Source of the DNA: Kalymmatonema hyalinum WJT4-NPBG1
GTDB lineage: Bacteria; Cyanobacteriota; Cyanobacteriia; Cyanobacteriales; Nostocaceae
Assembly (NCBI GenBank): GCA_019359075.1
Contig: JAHHIB010000069.1
Location: forward strand, 1-45,453
Direction: 5' to 3'
Length of the DNA: 45,453 bases
Below, one piece after another: positions 34,863-43,218 of this stretch (its first letter is position 1; the number at the start of each line of letters is the position of its first letter). Both the position numbers and the translations under genes were made by a program. Below the pieces are notes generated by a model, which saw only the letters and a list, made by a program, of their open reading frames with translations, had not been told where the DNA came from and ran no database searches.

Positions 34863-36227
34863 TTATACAGCTGTTGTTTCTGGTTCTGGTTTTAGTTCTT
34901 GCTTGCGCTTGCGGGATTTTGATTTGTTTGCGGTAGGTGTATCAGACTGGGGTGTGTCTGTCACATTAGTTGTTTCATTGGATACTTTTTCTATTTCTGG
35001 AAGTTTATCCACTTCAGTAGTATTTTCTGCTGCTGTTTCATTTTCATTTTCTGGTTTTGAAGTGTCAGTGTTATATTTGGCAAGACCTTCTGGTTTCTCG
35101 AAATCTTGCACCTCTACGGGCATAATTAGTGTTAGTTGGTCAAGTAATCCACCTAAAGGAGAAATGATGACTGGTTGGAGAGGCTTGTTAAATCGGAATA
35201 CAATTTCATCGGTTGAGATGTGCTTGAGTGCTTCTTGTAGATAGCCGCTGTTTAGCCCAATACCGATATTTTCTTCTATACTGGTTTGGGTCTTGATAAG
35301 CAAAGAATCTACCGCATCCCCAATATCAGTATTACCCGTCATTAATGTTGCCTGTTGGTCATTGACCTCCCATAGGATTTTGACAATTTTGTGTTTTTTC
35401 TCTGCGAAATGGCTGATTCTTTTAAGAATTATTTCCATTCCTTTGCGTTCTACGATTAACTCGTTAGCAAAGCTATTAGGAATAAGGTGGTTAATATGGG
35501 GAAATTCTCCTTCTAACAACCTGGATGTGAGTTCAGCATTTGGCAAGATAAACTGGACAGTGTTGTTTCCAACCTTGAGGGTACAACTGCTATTTTCAGC
35601 TGTTGTCGAGAGGATTTTTCCCAACTCGGTGAGACTTCTTCTAGGAACTGTGAATGAGATCGGCGAGTAGTTTCCCTCTAGCTTGGAGGATACCAACGCA
35701 AGGCGGTGTCCGTCGGTGCTGGCGCAACTCCAATTTTCGCCTTGTAACTGGAAATGTACGCCTGTGAGGATAAGTTTGGTTTCATCTGCGCTGCAGCAAT
35801 ACAGACAAGCTTCTAAGGCAGCTTGTAGCTTTTTGCTAGGGATACTGATTTCAGTGCAGTTTTGTGTTTCTGGGATACTTGGAAAATCTTCTGGATTTCC
35901 TCCTACAATGCGACATTTCCCCGTACTATGGCTGATAACGCAGATACGTTCGCTTACTTCAATATCCAATTCGCCGCTTCCTAGATTGTTAACCGTGTCG
36001 GCTAGTAGTTTGGCGTTTAAGGCGACTACACCTGGTTGTAGAATATGAGTTATTGCTGTAGTTTTGATACTGACATTTAAGTCAGTACCAATGACGGTAA
36101 GTCTGCCTTCATCCGAAGCTTCGATTAGCAGACTTCCGAGTATGGGGTCTACTGGTCTTGTGGATATGCCGTTCTTAGCTGTTTCTAGGAGTTCTGCCAG
36201 TACAGATTGAGTAGTTGTTAGTTTCAT
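34863..36227 (-). CDS. dnaN: Sliding clamp (DNA polymerase III beta subunit) with acidic tail
   Basis: 454 aa. MKLTTTQSVLAELLETAKNG is a typical beta-clamp start, and three clamp domains end near residue 370 (QLTLIMPVEVQDFEK). The remaining ~80 residues are a low-complexity Glu/Thr/Ser tail with a Lys/Arg patch, which normal clamps lack. ATG 36227 is preferred over an open GTG at 36272 because that GTG lies inside a terminator-like hairpin. The ring would tether the plasmid polymerase and other QLxLF proteins. Confidence 0.93.
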   Translation of the reverse strand: MKLTTTQSVLAELLETAKNGISTRPVDPILGSLLIEASDEGRLTVIGTDLNVSIKTTAITHILQPGVVALNAKLLADTVNNLGSGELDIEVSERICVISHSTGKCRIVGGNPEDFPSIPETQNCTEISIPSKKLQAALEACLYCCSADETKLILTGVHFQLQGENWSCASTDGHRLALVSSKLEGNYSPISFTVPRRSLTELGKILSTTAENSSCTLKVGNNTVQFILPNAELTSRLLEGEFPHINHLIPNSFANELIVERKGMEIILKRISHFAEKKHKIVKILWEVNDQQATLMTGNTDIGDAVDSLLIKTQTSIEENIGIGLNSGYLQEALKHISTDEIVFRFNKPLQPVIISPLGGLLDQLTLIMPVEVQDFEKPEGLAKYNTDTSKPENENETAAENTTEVDKLPEIEKVSNETTNVTDTPQSDTPTANKSKSRKRKQELKPEPETTAV

Positions 36228-36254
36228 CCTGTATTTTGTCCGCGTATGACTTGT

Positions 36255-36285
36255 AAAGGTGCTAGTTGACACACAAGCACCCTTA
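36255..36285 (-). terminator. Hairpin upstream of dnaN
   Basis: AGGTGCT (36257-36263) pairs with AGCACCCT (36276-36283); TTTAC follows on the minus strand. It separates the 311-aa gene from dnaN. Confidence 0.5.
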
Positions 36286-36296
36286 AGAATTAGAAC

Positions 36297-37232
36297 TTAA
36301 TAAGGCGGTTCCTCGATTGTTGAGGGAGGTAATGCAGGTATATCGCTAGTATTTACACCTGCTAGCTGGTGATGTGTAGCTACGACGGCGGAGGTTTTAC
36401 CAATGCGGTGGCTAAATTCAGGATTAGCTTGCATGATTGTTTGGAATTCAACTTCTTTGTCTTCGCAAAAGAATTCGAGGAAATTGCTACCATCAGGGTT
36501 GGGAGATTTGTAGGAGTCAACGACTGCTACCCAGGATTTGTCGCGTTGGTTGGTTGCTTCTTTGGGTTCGTGTGATGGTATAAAGGTGGGTTGAAAGATA
36601 CCAAGGCGGTGGAATTCTTGGGATTTTTCAGCAACGGGTATACTTGCAAACCTGGCGAACGCTACCTCCAGATCGCGTTGGAATTGTTTGTAAGCTTCAC
36701 CAAATCTAGAAGAGGCTACTCCCTTGATTGATAAGGCGATTGGTTTGTTGTGGAGATTTTTATTGTTTTCATCTACTAGGTTAATTAGGTAGAACCGTCG
36801 CAGTACTACTTTTTCTTTCCCTAAAGCTTGGTACATATCATACCCGTCGCCGTACTCGTAGATACCGATAATCGCACCATTGTCCCTTTGTTCGATATAC
36901 CGGGGTGATACATCGAGGATGTGCATACGGGGTGATTGCAGGAGAATTCCCATTTCTGGAGTACCGCTGGAGAAGGTGTGCTTGTGGGTGGGTTCGCCTC
37001 CTTGCCAATCGATGCCTCCTAAGTATTTGTCTTTAACGAACAAACCAACCTTTTCTGCCTCCATATGATTGATTATCTGGCAGATGCAAATATTGCTGAT
37101 GGGAGCGTTATATTCAGGGTTGGCAAATTTTGATACTAACGTCTTTCTCTGTTCGAGATTATCTGGAATTACAGTTTGTGGTTGTTCTTTTTGTTCTTCT
37201 TTTGTGTCTGGTTTGATTGGAGTTTTAGCCAT
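36297..37232 (-). CDS. Unknown cyanobacterial plasmid protein (possibly DUF5895)
   Basis: 311 aa. A Lys/Glu-rich N-terminus precedes a domain with NICICQIINHMEAEKVGLFV, GGIDWQGGEPTHKHTFSSG and GILLQSPRMHILDVSPRYIE. A helical middle part, EAYKQFQRDLEVAFARFASI, follows. It ends in STIEEPPY, loosely like an acidic SSB-type tip. I tentatively relate it to DUF5895, a cyanobacterial family of unknown function. Lying directly before dnaN, it may bind DNA during replication; this is inference. Confidence 0.6.
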   Translation of the reverse strand: MAKTPIKPDTKEEQKEQPQTVIPDNLEQRKTLVSKFANPEYNAPISNICICQIINHMEAEKVGLFVKDKYLGGIDWQGGEPTHKHTFSSGTPEMGILLQSPRMHILDVSPRYIEQRDNGAIIGIYEYGDGYDMYQALGKEKVVLRRFYLINLVDENNKNLHNKPIALSIKGVASSRFGEAYKQFQRDLEVAFARFASIPVAEKSQEFHRLGIFQPTFIPSHEPKEATNQRDKSWVAVVDSYKSPNPDGSNFLEFFCEDKEVEFQTIMQANPEFSHRIGKTSAVVATHHQLAGVNTSDIPALPPSTIEEPPY

Positions 37233-37289
37233 AATTATGGTTCTTGAACTAGTTCAAATAACCTGTGCATTTGCATATGTTGTGGTAAA

Positions 37290-37325
37290 AAACTAAAGTC
37301 GCCTGCATTGACAAACGACCTTAAA
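37290..37325 (-). terminator. Terminator of the methyltransferase operon
   Basis: AAAGTCG (37295-37301) pairs with CGACCTT (37316-37322); TAGTTTTTTAC follows on the minus strand. It ends the five-gene operon that starts at 39871. Confidence 0.65.
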
Positions 37326-37345
37326 GTTTATTGTGGAAGTATTAT

Positions 37346-37603
37346 TTAAGTAATATCTTCTAATTCGTATGAATATTCTTCTATATACTCCTTTTCGGTG
37401 TTAATGAGATTGTGGTATGTTTGTCCCAAACGCCTGATTAATTCTTGAAGAACTAATGTGGTTTCAGTAGTGAAAGTTAGACTCACTGTTGTGCCAGTTG
37501 AATTATGTATTGCGACTGTTTGTTCATCGGGACTGCCGTAGGTTGTGACGCTACTTTCTTTTCCAGGAATAAATCTGTAAGATGTGATTGTCTGAATTGT
37601 CAT
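37346..37603 (-). CDS. Small unknown plasmid protein
   Basis: 85 aa, one base after the stop of the 72-aa gene, so co-translated. Beta-rich N-terminal half (TVAIHNSTGTTVSLTFTTET) and a helical, acidic end. No family recognised. Confidence 0.65.
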   Translation of the reverse strand: MTIQTITSYRFIPGKESSVTTYGSPDEQTVAIHNSTGTTVSLTFTTETTLVLQELIRRLGQTYHNLINTEKEYIEEYSYELEDIT

Positions 37604-37604
37604 T

Positions 37605-37823
37605 TTACCTTGTTGGATATTTTGGTTTTCTTTCCAACATTTTGTTGGCTAAATTGGTGATATTCCTCACTTTCCAACCAGCTAGTTTACATTTGGTTAG
37701 AGCATCTTCTAACTCTTGTTGGTTGAGGATTTTGTACCTGAGATGGCTCCCATATGCAGGGAATAGGTATGTAACATACTTATTTTCATCAACCTGGTAG
37801 TATGCTATGCGCTTGTAATACAT
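37605..37823 (-). CDS. Small unknown basic plasmid protein
   Basis: 72 aa. Its ATG overlaps the stop of the methyltransferase gene (TAATG). Tyr- and Lys-rich (MYYKRIAYYQVDENKYVTYL; ending NKMLERKPKYPTR), so nucleic-acid or protein binding is possible. No family recognised. Confidence 0.65.
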   Translation of the reverse strand: MYYKRIAYYQVDENKYVTYLFPAYGSHLRYKILNQQELEDALTKCKLAGWKVRNITNLANKMLERKPKYPTR

Positions 37824-38884
37824 TACGGCTTATTTATTTTGATGATCCGGGTAACTACACCTGTGGGGTTGTTTGATTGGATAAAGGCATCTTTGGGTAG
37901 AGATTCTTTGTATGTATTTCGGCTATCTAACCATGCTTTAAAATCTTTGTATTTGCGATTAAAGAATACTGACTCTGGAATTATTGCTATTAGTATTCCT
38001 CCTGATTTCATTAACTTCCACGCATGGTATATATGCTCACTTAATTGAGAAAAGGGAGGGCTCATAATGATATGTGAGTAGAGATTATCAGTTGTGTAAT
38101 ATAGAAAATCTCTACCTACTAAATTGAATCTTTTCAATTCAAGTATCTTGCGTAGAGTTGGATTAATTTCTACGACTTCTAAATTGGCTTGAGGATGTTT
38201 TTTGAATATGGATTCAGCAATGCAGCCAGAACCAGCACTGGGTTCAAGTATGTGAGAATTTTCATTAATTTCTGCTAGTTGAATTAGGTGATCGCAAACA
38301 GAAGAAGGGGTAGGGAAGAAGTCTCCTGACTTCATTCCGATGATTTCTAATTCCAGTCGGTTTAACTCTTGTTGGGTGGTATCAACCTCTTTAAGTTTAA
38401 CAACTTTCTGAATTTCAGCGATTGCAGACATAATTTCGCCTGCGGTGTAGATACTTGCACGGTTGAGAGACTTTACCCTATCTTGATAAGATTCATTGTT
38501 AAAAACTTCCTTGACTTCTTCGAGAGTCTTTGCTCTTTGAGAGATTTTGTACAAGGCTTCTACTTGGGACTTTTGGGAGATACCACGCAGCACTTCGGGA
38601 ATATTTCCGAAGAACCACATTTCGCCTATTGCAAGCAACCAAGACTGGATTGTCTGTAGTTCCACTCCTTCGGCAATAATTCCTTGGGCTATTGTTTTGC
38701 GGTGTTTGGTTGCCCGCTGTTTGTTTATAGCGGGATTGAGCTTACTGTTAATTGATTGTTGCATTGAGGCAGCAAGTTCTCGCAGTTTTGCAGCTTGCTT
38801 AGGGTTAGGAGTGTTAAAATTGAAGGTATAAAAGCTGGTGGGGGTTGTGTGTTGTGAAGTTCTTTTAAAGAGTGATAGCTGCAT
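37823..38884 (-). CDS. N6-adenine-type DNA methyltransferase
   Basis: 353 aa from ATG 38884; a GTG eight codons earlier is open. AdoMet motif I is ILEPSAGSGCIAESI and the catalytic motif IV is SPPF, a variant of NPPY/NPPF. FFPTPSSVCDHLIQLAE is the usual lead-in. A ~190-residue helical N-terminal region precedes it. The protein starts MQLSLF, a beta-clamp-binding-like peptide at the extreme N-terminus. No cognate restriction enzyme is seen, so it is probably a solitary plasmid methyltransferase. Confidence 0.85.
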   Translation of the reverse strand: MQLSLFKRTSQHTTPTSFYTFNFNTPNPKQAAKLRELAASMQQSINSKLNPAINKQRATKHRKTIAQGIIAEGVELQTIQSWLLAIGEMWFFGNIPEVLRGISQKSQVEALYKISQRAKTLEEVKEVFNNESYQDRVKSLNRASIYTAGEIMSAIAEIQKVVKLKEVDTTQQELNRLELEIIGMKSGDFFPTPSSVCDHLIQLAEINENSHILEPSAGSGCIAESIFKKHPQANLEVVEINPTLRKILELKRFNLVGRDFLYYTTDNLYSHIIMSPPFSQLSEHIYHAWKLMKSGGILIAIIPESVFFNRKYKDFKAWLDSRNTYKESLPKDAFIQSNNPTGVVTRIIKINKP

Positions 38885-39185
38885 TTTCTTGCAAATCCTT
38901 AAGCGCACATTGAACGATGAGAGATTCTTCAGTATCCCAGGCTTTAACTTCCCAAGGGGTAGGGAGTCGTTCGCTTGGGCGAACTATAGCCTGAGAGCAT
39001 TTGTCCTTACGAATTATCCAGTTTTGAAAGGTTTTGGCTTTTTCTTTTGAGTCAAACCCAAAGTAAGTAGTTTTCCTCACTCCCATAGGGCTGGTGATGG
39101 TGGCGACTCGTGGGGATAAGATGTTGAGTGTCCAACCATCGGATGTAAGTTCAACTTTTTTGACTTTAATTTGGAGCGAGTTCAT
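38865..39185 (-). CDS. Small unknown plasmid protein
   Basis: 106 aa, overlapping the upstream nuclease-fold gene by 4 bases and the methyltransferase start by 20. It contains VKKVELTSDGWTLNILSPRV and AKTFQNWIIRKDKCSQAIVR. No motif recognised; strict coupling suggests a shared job with the methyltransferase or nuclease-fold protein. Confidence 0.65.
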   Translation of the reverse strand: MNSLQIKVKKVELTSDGWTLNILSPRVATITSPMGVRKTTYFGFDSKEKAKTFQNWIIRKDKCSQAIVRPSERLPTPWEVKAWDTEESLIVQCALKDLQENAAITL

Positions 39186-39871
39186 AATTCGACTTCAGGA
39201 ATTGCTGCTAAATATTCTTCAGTTGATATTTCTTTTGCGAGCCATTGATCATGTGCTTCTTGAGGAGTTAAAGTATAGGATGAAGATGTTTCTTTCGGAA
39301 AATCTTCTACTTCGGCTAGAAATGGTAGAAGTGTGGCTTCTAACCTTTCTTTGAAAGCCAGGTGTTTTTCTTTGGAATAGGTAAATTGGTAAACATCACC
39401 CGTGTTAACGAACAGATACACTAAACTAATGTCTTCTGCTGATAATTGAGTTTTCTCATAGAGCAGGAATAACCTGAGTTGGGTGTGGAATGAATTTTCT
39501 AGTAACTGAAATTTTGATGGTTTTTGAATAGTCCAATCTAGTCCAATTATCTGTTTTTCTTGATGAATGATTAGGTCATAGTTAGCATATAGTAACTGTG
39601 ATTTATAGAGATATTGTGCCGAGGCATTCCATTGTTTGCTGCCAGGAATATCAAGAAAGGGTTTGGCTGCTTCTACCCACTTGTCTATTTGAGGGTATGC
39701 TTTTAAGAAGAGTTCTACAGGTAGCCCCAATCCAATCTGCTGCATGATGAGGTGAAACTCACCGCCGAGTTTTTCGCCTTGGCTAATTGGTGTTGTGCGT
39801 ATGTTGTTTTTGGATGAGTTTTTGTTTTCCCACTCAAGTTTTTCTAATAGGCTTGGATTGAATCTGTTCAT
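39182..39871 (-). CDS. RecB/Cas4-like PD-(D/E)XK fold protein, catalytic Lys missing
   Basis: 229 aa. It follows cyanobacterial PDDEXK_1 proteins: GGEFHLIMQQIGLGLP (the GxxxH motif), YANYDLIIHQEKQIIGLDWT, then QLRLFLLYEK. Asp99 and Asp112 fit the two acidic ligands, but the usual D-W-K reads Asp-Trp-Thr (114). It may therefore bind DNA without cutting. First gene of the operon running to 37346; an intrinsic terminator of the PRTRC operon sits just before its ATG. Confidence 0.65.
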   Translation of the reverse strand: MNRFNPSLLEKLEWENKNSSKNNIRTTPISQGEKLGGEFHLIMQQIGLGLPVELFLKAYPQIDKWVEAAKPFLDIPGSKQWNASAQYLYKSQLLYANYDLIIHQEKQIIGLDWTIQKPSKFQLLENSFHTQLRLFLLYEKTQLSAEDISLVYLFVNTGDVYQFTYSKEKHLAFKERLEATLLPFLAEVEDFPKETSSSYTLTPQEAHDQWLAKEISTEEYLAAIPEVEL

Positions 39872-39875
39872 AATA

Positions 39876-39910
39876 AAAATCTGTCCTGAGTATTTTTCAG
39901 AACAGATATG
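39876..39910 (-). terminator. Terminator of the PRTRC operon
   Basis: ATCTGTcCTGA (39879-39889) pairs with TCAGaACAGAT (39897-39907), then TTTTTATT on the minus strand. It ends the operon after the E1-like gene, 27 bases past its stop. Confidence 0.8.
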
Positions 39911-39935
39911 TGTTAACTCTTGTGGTTGTTTTTAT

Positions 39936-40769
39936 TTAGACGAGATGATATTTCCGAAGGTTTGTAATTGTGGTTTGGATGCTGCGACAGGACATAGTAA
40001 TTAGGTTGAAATAGCTAGCAAACTTGGTTATTTTTCCTGCTAGTGTTAATTCTAGAAGGTATTGAGATGCGATAGCTGATGTCATGCGGTTTATGAATAG
40101 AGTTTGGTAATTCAGTATTTGAATTTCCGCGCATGAGAGTTTATTGCTGCTAAGTTCTTCAGGCTTTGGAATTAGCAGTTCGGGATGCACCAGCGCTGGG
40201 GATGGTAGATGCTTCCAGAAAGAGGGATTGTCTGCGTTATCCGAGGCGCTTACAATATCGAAGTCAGCGTGGCTTCCCAATAGAACTTGTCCGGAAATGC
40301 TTGTGTTACCGCAGTCCAGCCAGAATAGATCAGCTTGCTCGCGGCTGTTGCTATATTCTAGACACGAGTGAATTTGCGTCCTGGCGGCGGCATTGTCTAC
40401 GCAGCCGATGATAACCGTGAGGGTATTCCATCTGTATTTTTCTACATGGTTGGGGGAGAACCAATCTGAAATTGCTGTGACTTCTAGCCCATATTTAGCA
40501 CTACATCTGGTGGCTAGACACTGTGCTTTGGGCAAACTTATCTCTGATGGTTGGTAATTTTGGCGTGCAATATTTTTAGTTTCGACGCTATCTCCATCAA
40601 TGATGGTGAGGTTAGCCTTTTTCTCGTTTTGCTGTAGCTGTAGTATGAGACGGCAAACATCTTCTGCGAGGTATCCTCCTGTGCCACCAGCCCCCACTAA
40701 GATAAAATCTACTTTGCCGTGGGGATGGGGGAGAACGGGTAAGAAAATTTCTGTATCAATTTGTATCAT
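39936..40769 (-). CDS. PRTRC-type ThiF/E1-like enzyme
   Basis: 277 aa Rossmann-like adenylating enzyme of the ubiquitin-activating (E1/ThiF/MoeB) superfamily. The nucleotide loop is GAGGTGG (26-32). IIDGDSVETKNIARQNY supplies the Asp, Asn, Arg and Gln of the ATP site, with Lys81 after it. VDNAAAR is the usual downstream motif, and Cys153 in LDCGNT is the candidate thioester cysteine. It would adenylate the C-terminus of the Ub-like protein at 42790. It overlaps the JAB gene by 4 bases and is last in the operon. Confidence 0.85.
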   Translation of the reverse strand: MIQIDTEIFLPVLPHPHGKVDFILVGAGGTGGYLAEDVCRLILQLQQNEKKANLTIIDGDSVETKNIARQNYQPSEISLPKAQCLATRCSAKYGLEVTAISDWFSPNHVEKYRWNTLTVIIGCVDNAAARTQIHSCLEYSNSREQADLFWLDCGNTSISGQVLLGSHADFDIVSASDNADNPSFWKHLPSPALVHPELLIPKPEELSSNKLSCAEIQILNYQTLFINRMTSAIASQYLLELTLAGKITKFASYFNLITMSCRSIQTTITNLRKYHLV

Positions 40770-41338
40770 GACTCAAATATAAAATTGGGGTCAATTTCAA
40801 AGAAGTGGTTGTACACCCCCAAGCGGGTATATATAGTGGGAGTCGTATTCACTGTCCCGATAATTCCGAATATGCGGAACTTTCCTGACTCTTCTTGGTT
40901 GTCCTGGCATGAGGGGGTCGCTTTCATACAGCCGTGGCTATGTACTTCAACCAATGCTTGGCTGTATTTGAAATTTATTGTTTCTAGCGATCGCACATGG
41001 GTTGGGGATGCTTCTTGCAGTGGAGTATGATACCACCAAATATTATTCTCAACTCCCAGGTAAAAGAGGATTTCTTGATGGGGATTAACTTGTGCAGCAT
41101 TGATAATGTCTGCAATGATGCTTGCTGGAACTTTCGGTACATTTAATTTGAAATAGGGTTGTATTTGTGCCAATCCTGGTATCTGGGTATGAGCGATTTG
41201 CAGGCAGATTTCAAGTTCTGGGCGGTGCGATCGCGCATAGACTCCATCAGCTGCAAGCCAGTATTCCTGAAGCTTTTGGCTGTAGGGAGTCAGGTTGTGA
41301 CTGATGGCATAGTTATAACTGATGAAGGGGTTATTCAT
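40766..41338 (-). CDS. PRTRC protein A-like JAB/MPN metallopeptidase
   Basis: 190 aa from ATG 41338, which overlaps the stop of the preceding gene; another ATG nine codons earlier is open. The JAMM zinc site is VEVHSHG (Glu131, His133, His135), then Ser143 and Asp146, followed by GKFRIFGIIGTV. JAB peptidases cleave after the C-terminal Gly of ubiquitin-like proteins, to mature them or remove them from targets. Flanked by E2-like and E1-like genes, so its substrate is probably the Ub-like protein of the same operon. Confidence 0.82.
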   Translation of the reverse strand: MNNPFISYNYAISHNLTPYSQKLQEYWLAADGVYARSHRPELEICLQIAHTQIPGLAQIQPYFKLNVPKVPASIIADIINAAQVNPHQEILFYLGVENNIWWYHTPLQEASPTHVRSLETINFKYSQALVEVHSHGCMKATPSCQDNQEESGKFRIFGIIGTVNTTPTIYTRLGVYNHFFEIDPNFIFES

Positions 41339-42029
41339 GTTGAAATATATACCTACATATATCATTGGGGGTTTTGATTCTTTGATAGTTGCTAGTTACT
41401 AATTCCTTTGCTGGGAAGGATCTTGTACCTTGCAGGCTGATTAGTAGGTTGCAGACATTGTGGAGGTGTGATTTGCACTTGTTCTGGCTGAAGTCTTCGT
41501 TGAAAGGGCTTCTCCAGAACAATTCCCAGGCTTTATTGATTGAGTTTGGATTGCAAGCAGGTGGAGTATTTCTGCCGAAGCAAATTCTATTTGAGTCATC
41601 CCAAATATTTGGTAAGGGTGCCTTGTATAATTGACAATCCTGCTTGAAGGTTTTTCCTTTAATTGCCCACAGGTAGTAGCTGCTGTTGCAGCCAGCGAAT
41701 AGAAATGCTGGCATAGGAATAGTTATCGTTTTGTTTTCTTCTGAGGTTTGTATTGAGACTGAATATTTTTGGGGCGGGTAAAATTGGATAACACCTTCTC
41801 CAGAGGGTGTTTTTTCCCACCACAGGGTATTGGGAGATAGCCATCCAGAACTTACAGTTTTAGTTGTAAATGCCTTTTCTACTGCTTCGGGTGAGAGAAA
41901 CTTGTGTTGTGTTTTATTACCCTCTTTTTCTACTAGTACAAACTGTCCTTTAAGAATGATGAGATGCCCTAAAATTTCCTGTGTTGGAATGTTTGATAAT
42001 ATGGGTTGGGCGTTGACTTCTGTATTCAT
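41331..42029 (-). CDS. PRTRC protein B-like E2-fold protein
   Basis: 232 aa. The segment LYKAPLPNIWDDSNRICFGR matches the PLPN...GxxCxG active-site region of PRTRC-B proteins, which are considered E2-like, with Cys150 as the candidate catalytic residue. Residues ~70-125 form the beta-sheet part (VIQFYPPQKYSVSI; TITIPMPAFLFAG). It would accept the Ub-like protein from the E1. Overlaps both neighbours, so translation is coupled. Confidence 0.78.
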   Translation of the reverse strand: MNTEVNAQPILSNIPTQEILGHLIILKGQFVLVEKEGNKTQHKFLSPEAVEKAFTTKTVSSGWLSPNTLWWEKTPSGEGVIQFYPPQKYSVSIQTSEENKTITIPMPAFLFAGCNSSYYLWAIKGKTFKQDCQLYKAPLPNIWDDSNRICFGRNTPPACNPNSINKAWELFWRSPFNEDFSQNKCKSHLHNVCNLLISLQGTRSFPAKELVTSNYQRIKTPNDICRYIFQHE

Positions 42030-42748
42030 GCAGCGGCTTTATTCCAGATTGTTACGACTTTTTTTCTATGAGTTACTGATGCTTCTATCCAGTCTGCTAA
42101 CTCTTGAAACTGTTCTAGCATCATAGTAGCTTCTTGCCATTTATCTGCTAGTAGGATGATATTTTCTTCACTCCATTCCCACCAATATCCGGTTTCGTAG
42201 GTTGTATCTAACCAAATGTTTCCCGTTGAATGGTCGAGAATCATGAGGCTAGTTACTAAATATTTGATAGGTGATTTGAACTTTTTACAGATTTTTACAA
42301 GTTTTTGAAAGTTTATATCTTCGTCGCTTGTTAGGTAGTCAGGTTCAAACCCAAATTCTTCTTCCCAGTATTTCAAGCTGTATCCATTGCCCATAAGGGA
42401 AAGTAAAAATTTTTCGCTCATCTCTAAATCTTCAAAAGTCTCATTCCACCATTCAAGTTTTTGTGGTAATATAACGATATTTTCATATTCTTCGTATGCT
42501 TCGATTTCATCAATAAATTCAACGGGGAACAAGTTGGAATTTACTAGCTGAATAAATTCAATTTCCCTGTCTGAATATATGCAATTAGGATGTGTTTTTG
42601 TATTTAAGGGTGTTGTTGATTCACTCCACTGTTCTGGAAATAGTTTCTGATATAAGCTGAGTAAATTTGCTTTCTGAGATAAGTTTTCCAGATAGATGAT
42701 TGTTTCTTTGCAGGTGATGGGTATTTTAAATAGTTCTAGTGATATCAT
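42026..42748 (-). CDS. Unknown protein in the PRTRC operon (position of protein F)
   Basis: 240 aa. It starts after a small hairpin and overlaps the E2-like gene by 4 bases. Acidic and Trp-rich: QKLEWWNETFEDLEMSEKFL; YETGYWWEWSEENIILLADK. No family recognised. In other PRTRC loci a protein called F lies between the Ub-like and E2-like genes, so this may be its counterpart by position. Confidence 0.6.
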   Translation of the reverse strand: MISLELFKIPITCKETIIYLENLSQKANLLSLYQKLFPEQWSESTTPLNTKTHPNCIYSDREIEFIQLVNSNLFPVEFIDEIEAYEEYENIVILPQKLEWWNETFEDLEMSEKFLLSLMGNGYSLKYWEEEFGFEPDYLTSDEDINFQKLVKICKKFKSPIKYLVTSLMILDHSTGNIWLDTTYETGYWWEWSEENIILLADKWQEATMMLEQFQELADWIEASVTHRKKVVTIWNKAAA

Positions 42749-42760
42749 GATTTTGAGATA

Positions 42761-42781
42761 TGCCGCTATATAGTAGCGGCA
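42761..42781 (-). terminator. Hairpin within the PRTRC operon
   Basis: TGCCGCT (42761-42767) pairs with AGCGGCA (42775-42781). No T-run follows, so it is more likely an attenuator or mRNA-stability element than a true terminator. Confidence 0.45.
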
Positions 42782-42789
42782 TTACTTGA

Positions 42790-43212
42790 CTACAGTACGG
42801 GATAATTGCTAGGTGCAGGGGGTTGTTGCCTGAGAGAGCTAAAAACTTTGTCGATGTATGTTTTCCAGCTTTCTCCTGTTTTGATTGTTTGGTTTATTTT
42901 TCCCTGCATATCAATTAAAACTTCCAGGGTTAGTTGATTTTTGATTTCTAGAAGTTTCAAATTCCACGCTAATTCAAATGCCGGGTTAATTTGTTCGGGT
43001 GCTAACTTGAGTTCAGTGATGCAATTGCCCTTAGTTCCAGCGCGTTTAATTAGCCTTATTTCGGTTGTATCTCCTTGAGTCTGTCTGGTGATTTCGGCAT
43101 TGGCGTACTCTGGGAAATAGGTAGTGATTGCTAATTTTAGCTTTTCGTCACTGATTGCTGTTTCCTCTGGGATAGGTACTTGCTGCCCTTCAATAATGGC
43201 GATGTAATTCAT
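42790..43212 (-). CDS. PRTRC protein C-like ubiquitin-like protein with extension
   Basis: 140 aa. Residues 1-62 follow the PRTRC-C pattern: a short strand, IPEETAISDEKLKLAITTYF, PEYANAEITRQ, then EIRLIKRAGTKG, a small beta-grasp-like domain ending in Gly62. Known members mostly stop shortly after this GTKG (from memory). Here ~78 helical residues follow. The Gly62 end is where E1 activation would need a free carboxylate, so the JAB peptidase of the operon may have to cut there. Starts 6 bases after the 145-aa gene. Confidence 0.72.
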   Translation of the reverse strand: MNYIAIIEGQQVPIPEETAISDEKLKLAITTYFPEYANAEITRQTQGDTTEIRLIKRAGTKGNCITELKLAPEQINPAFELAWNLKLLEIKNQLTLEVLIDMQGKINQTIKTGESWKTYIDKVFSSLRQQPPAPSNYPVL

Positions 43213-43218
43213 AATTAT

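Noticed and set aside
36228-36272. GTG start giving dnaN a 15-residue N-terminal extension
   Set aside because: AAGGG lies at a fair distance, but the GTG falls within a hairpin and the extension does not look like a clamp.
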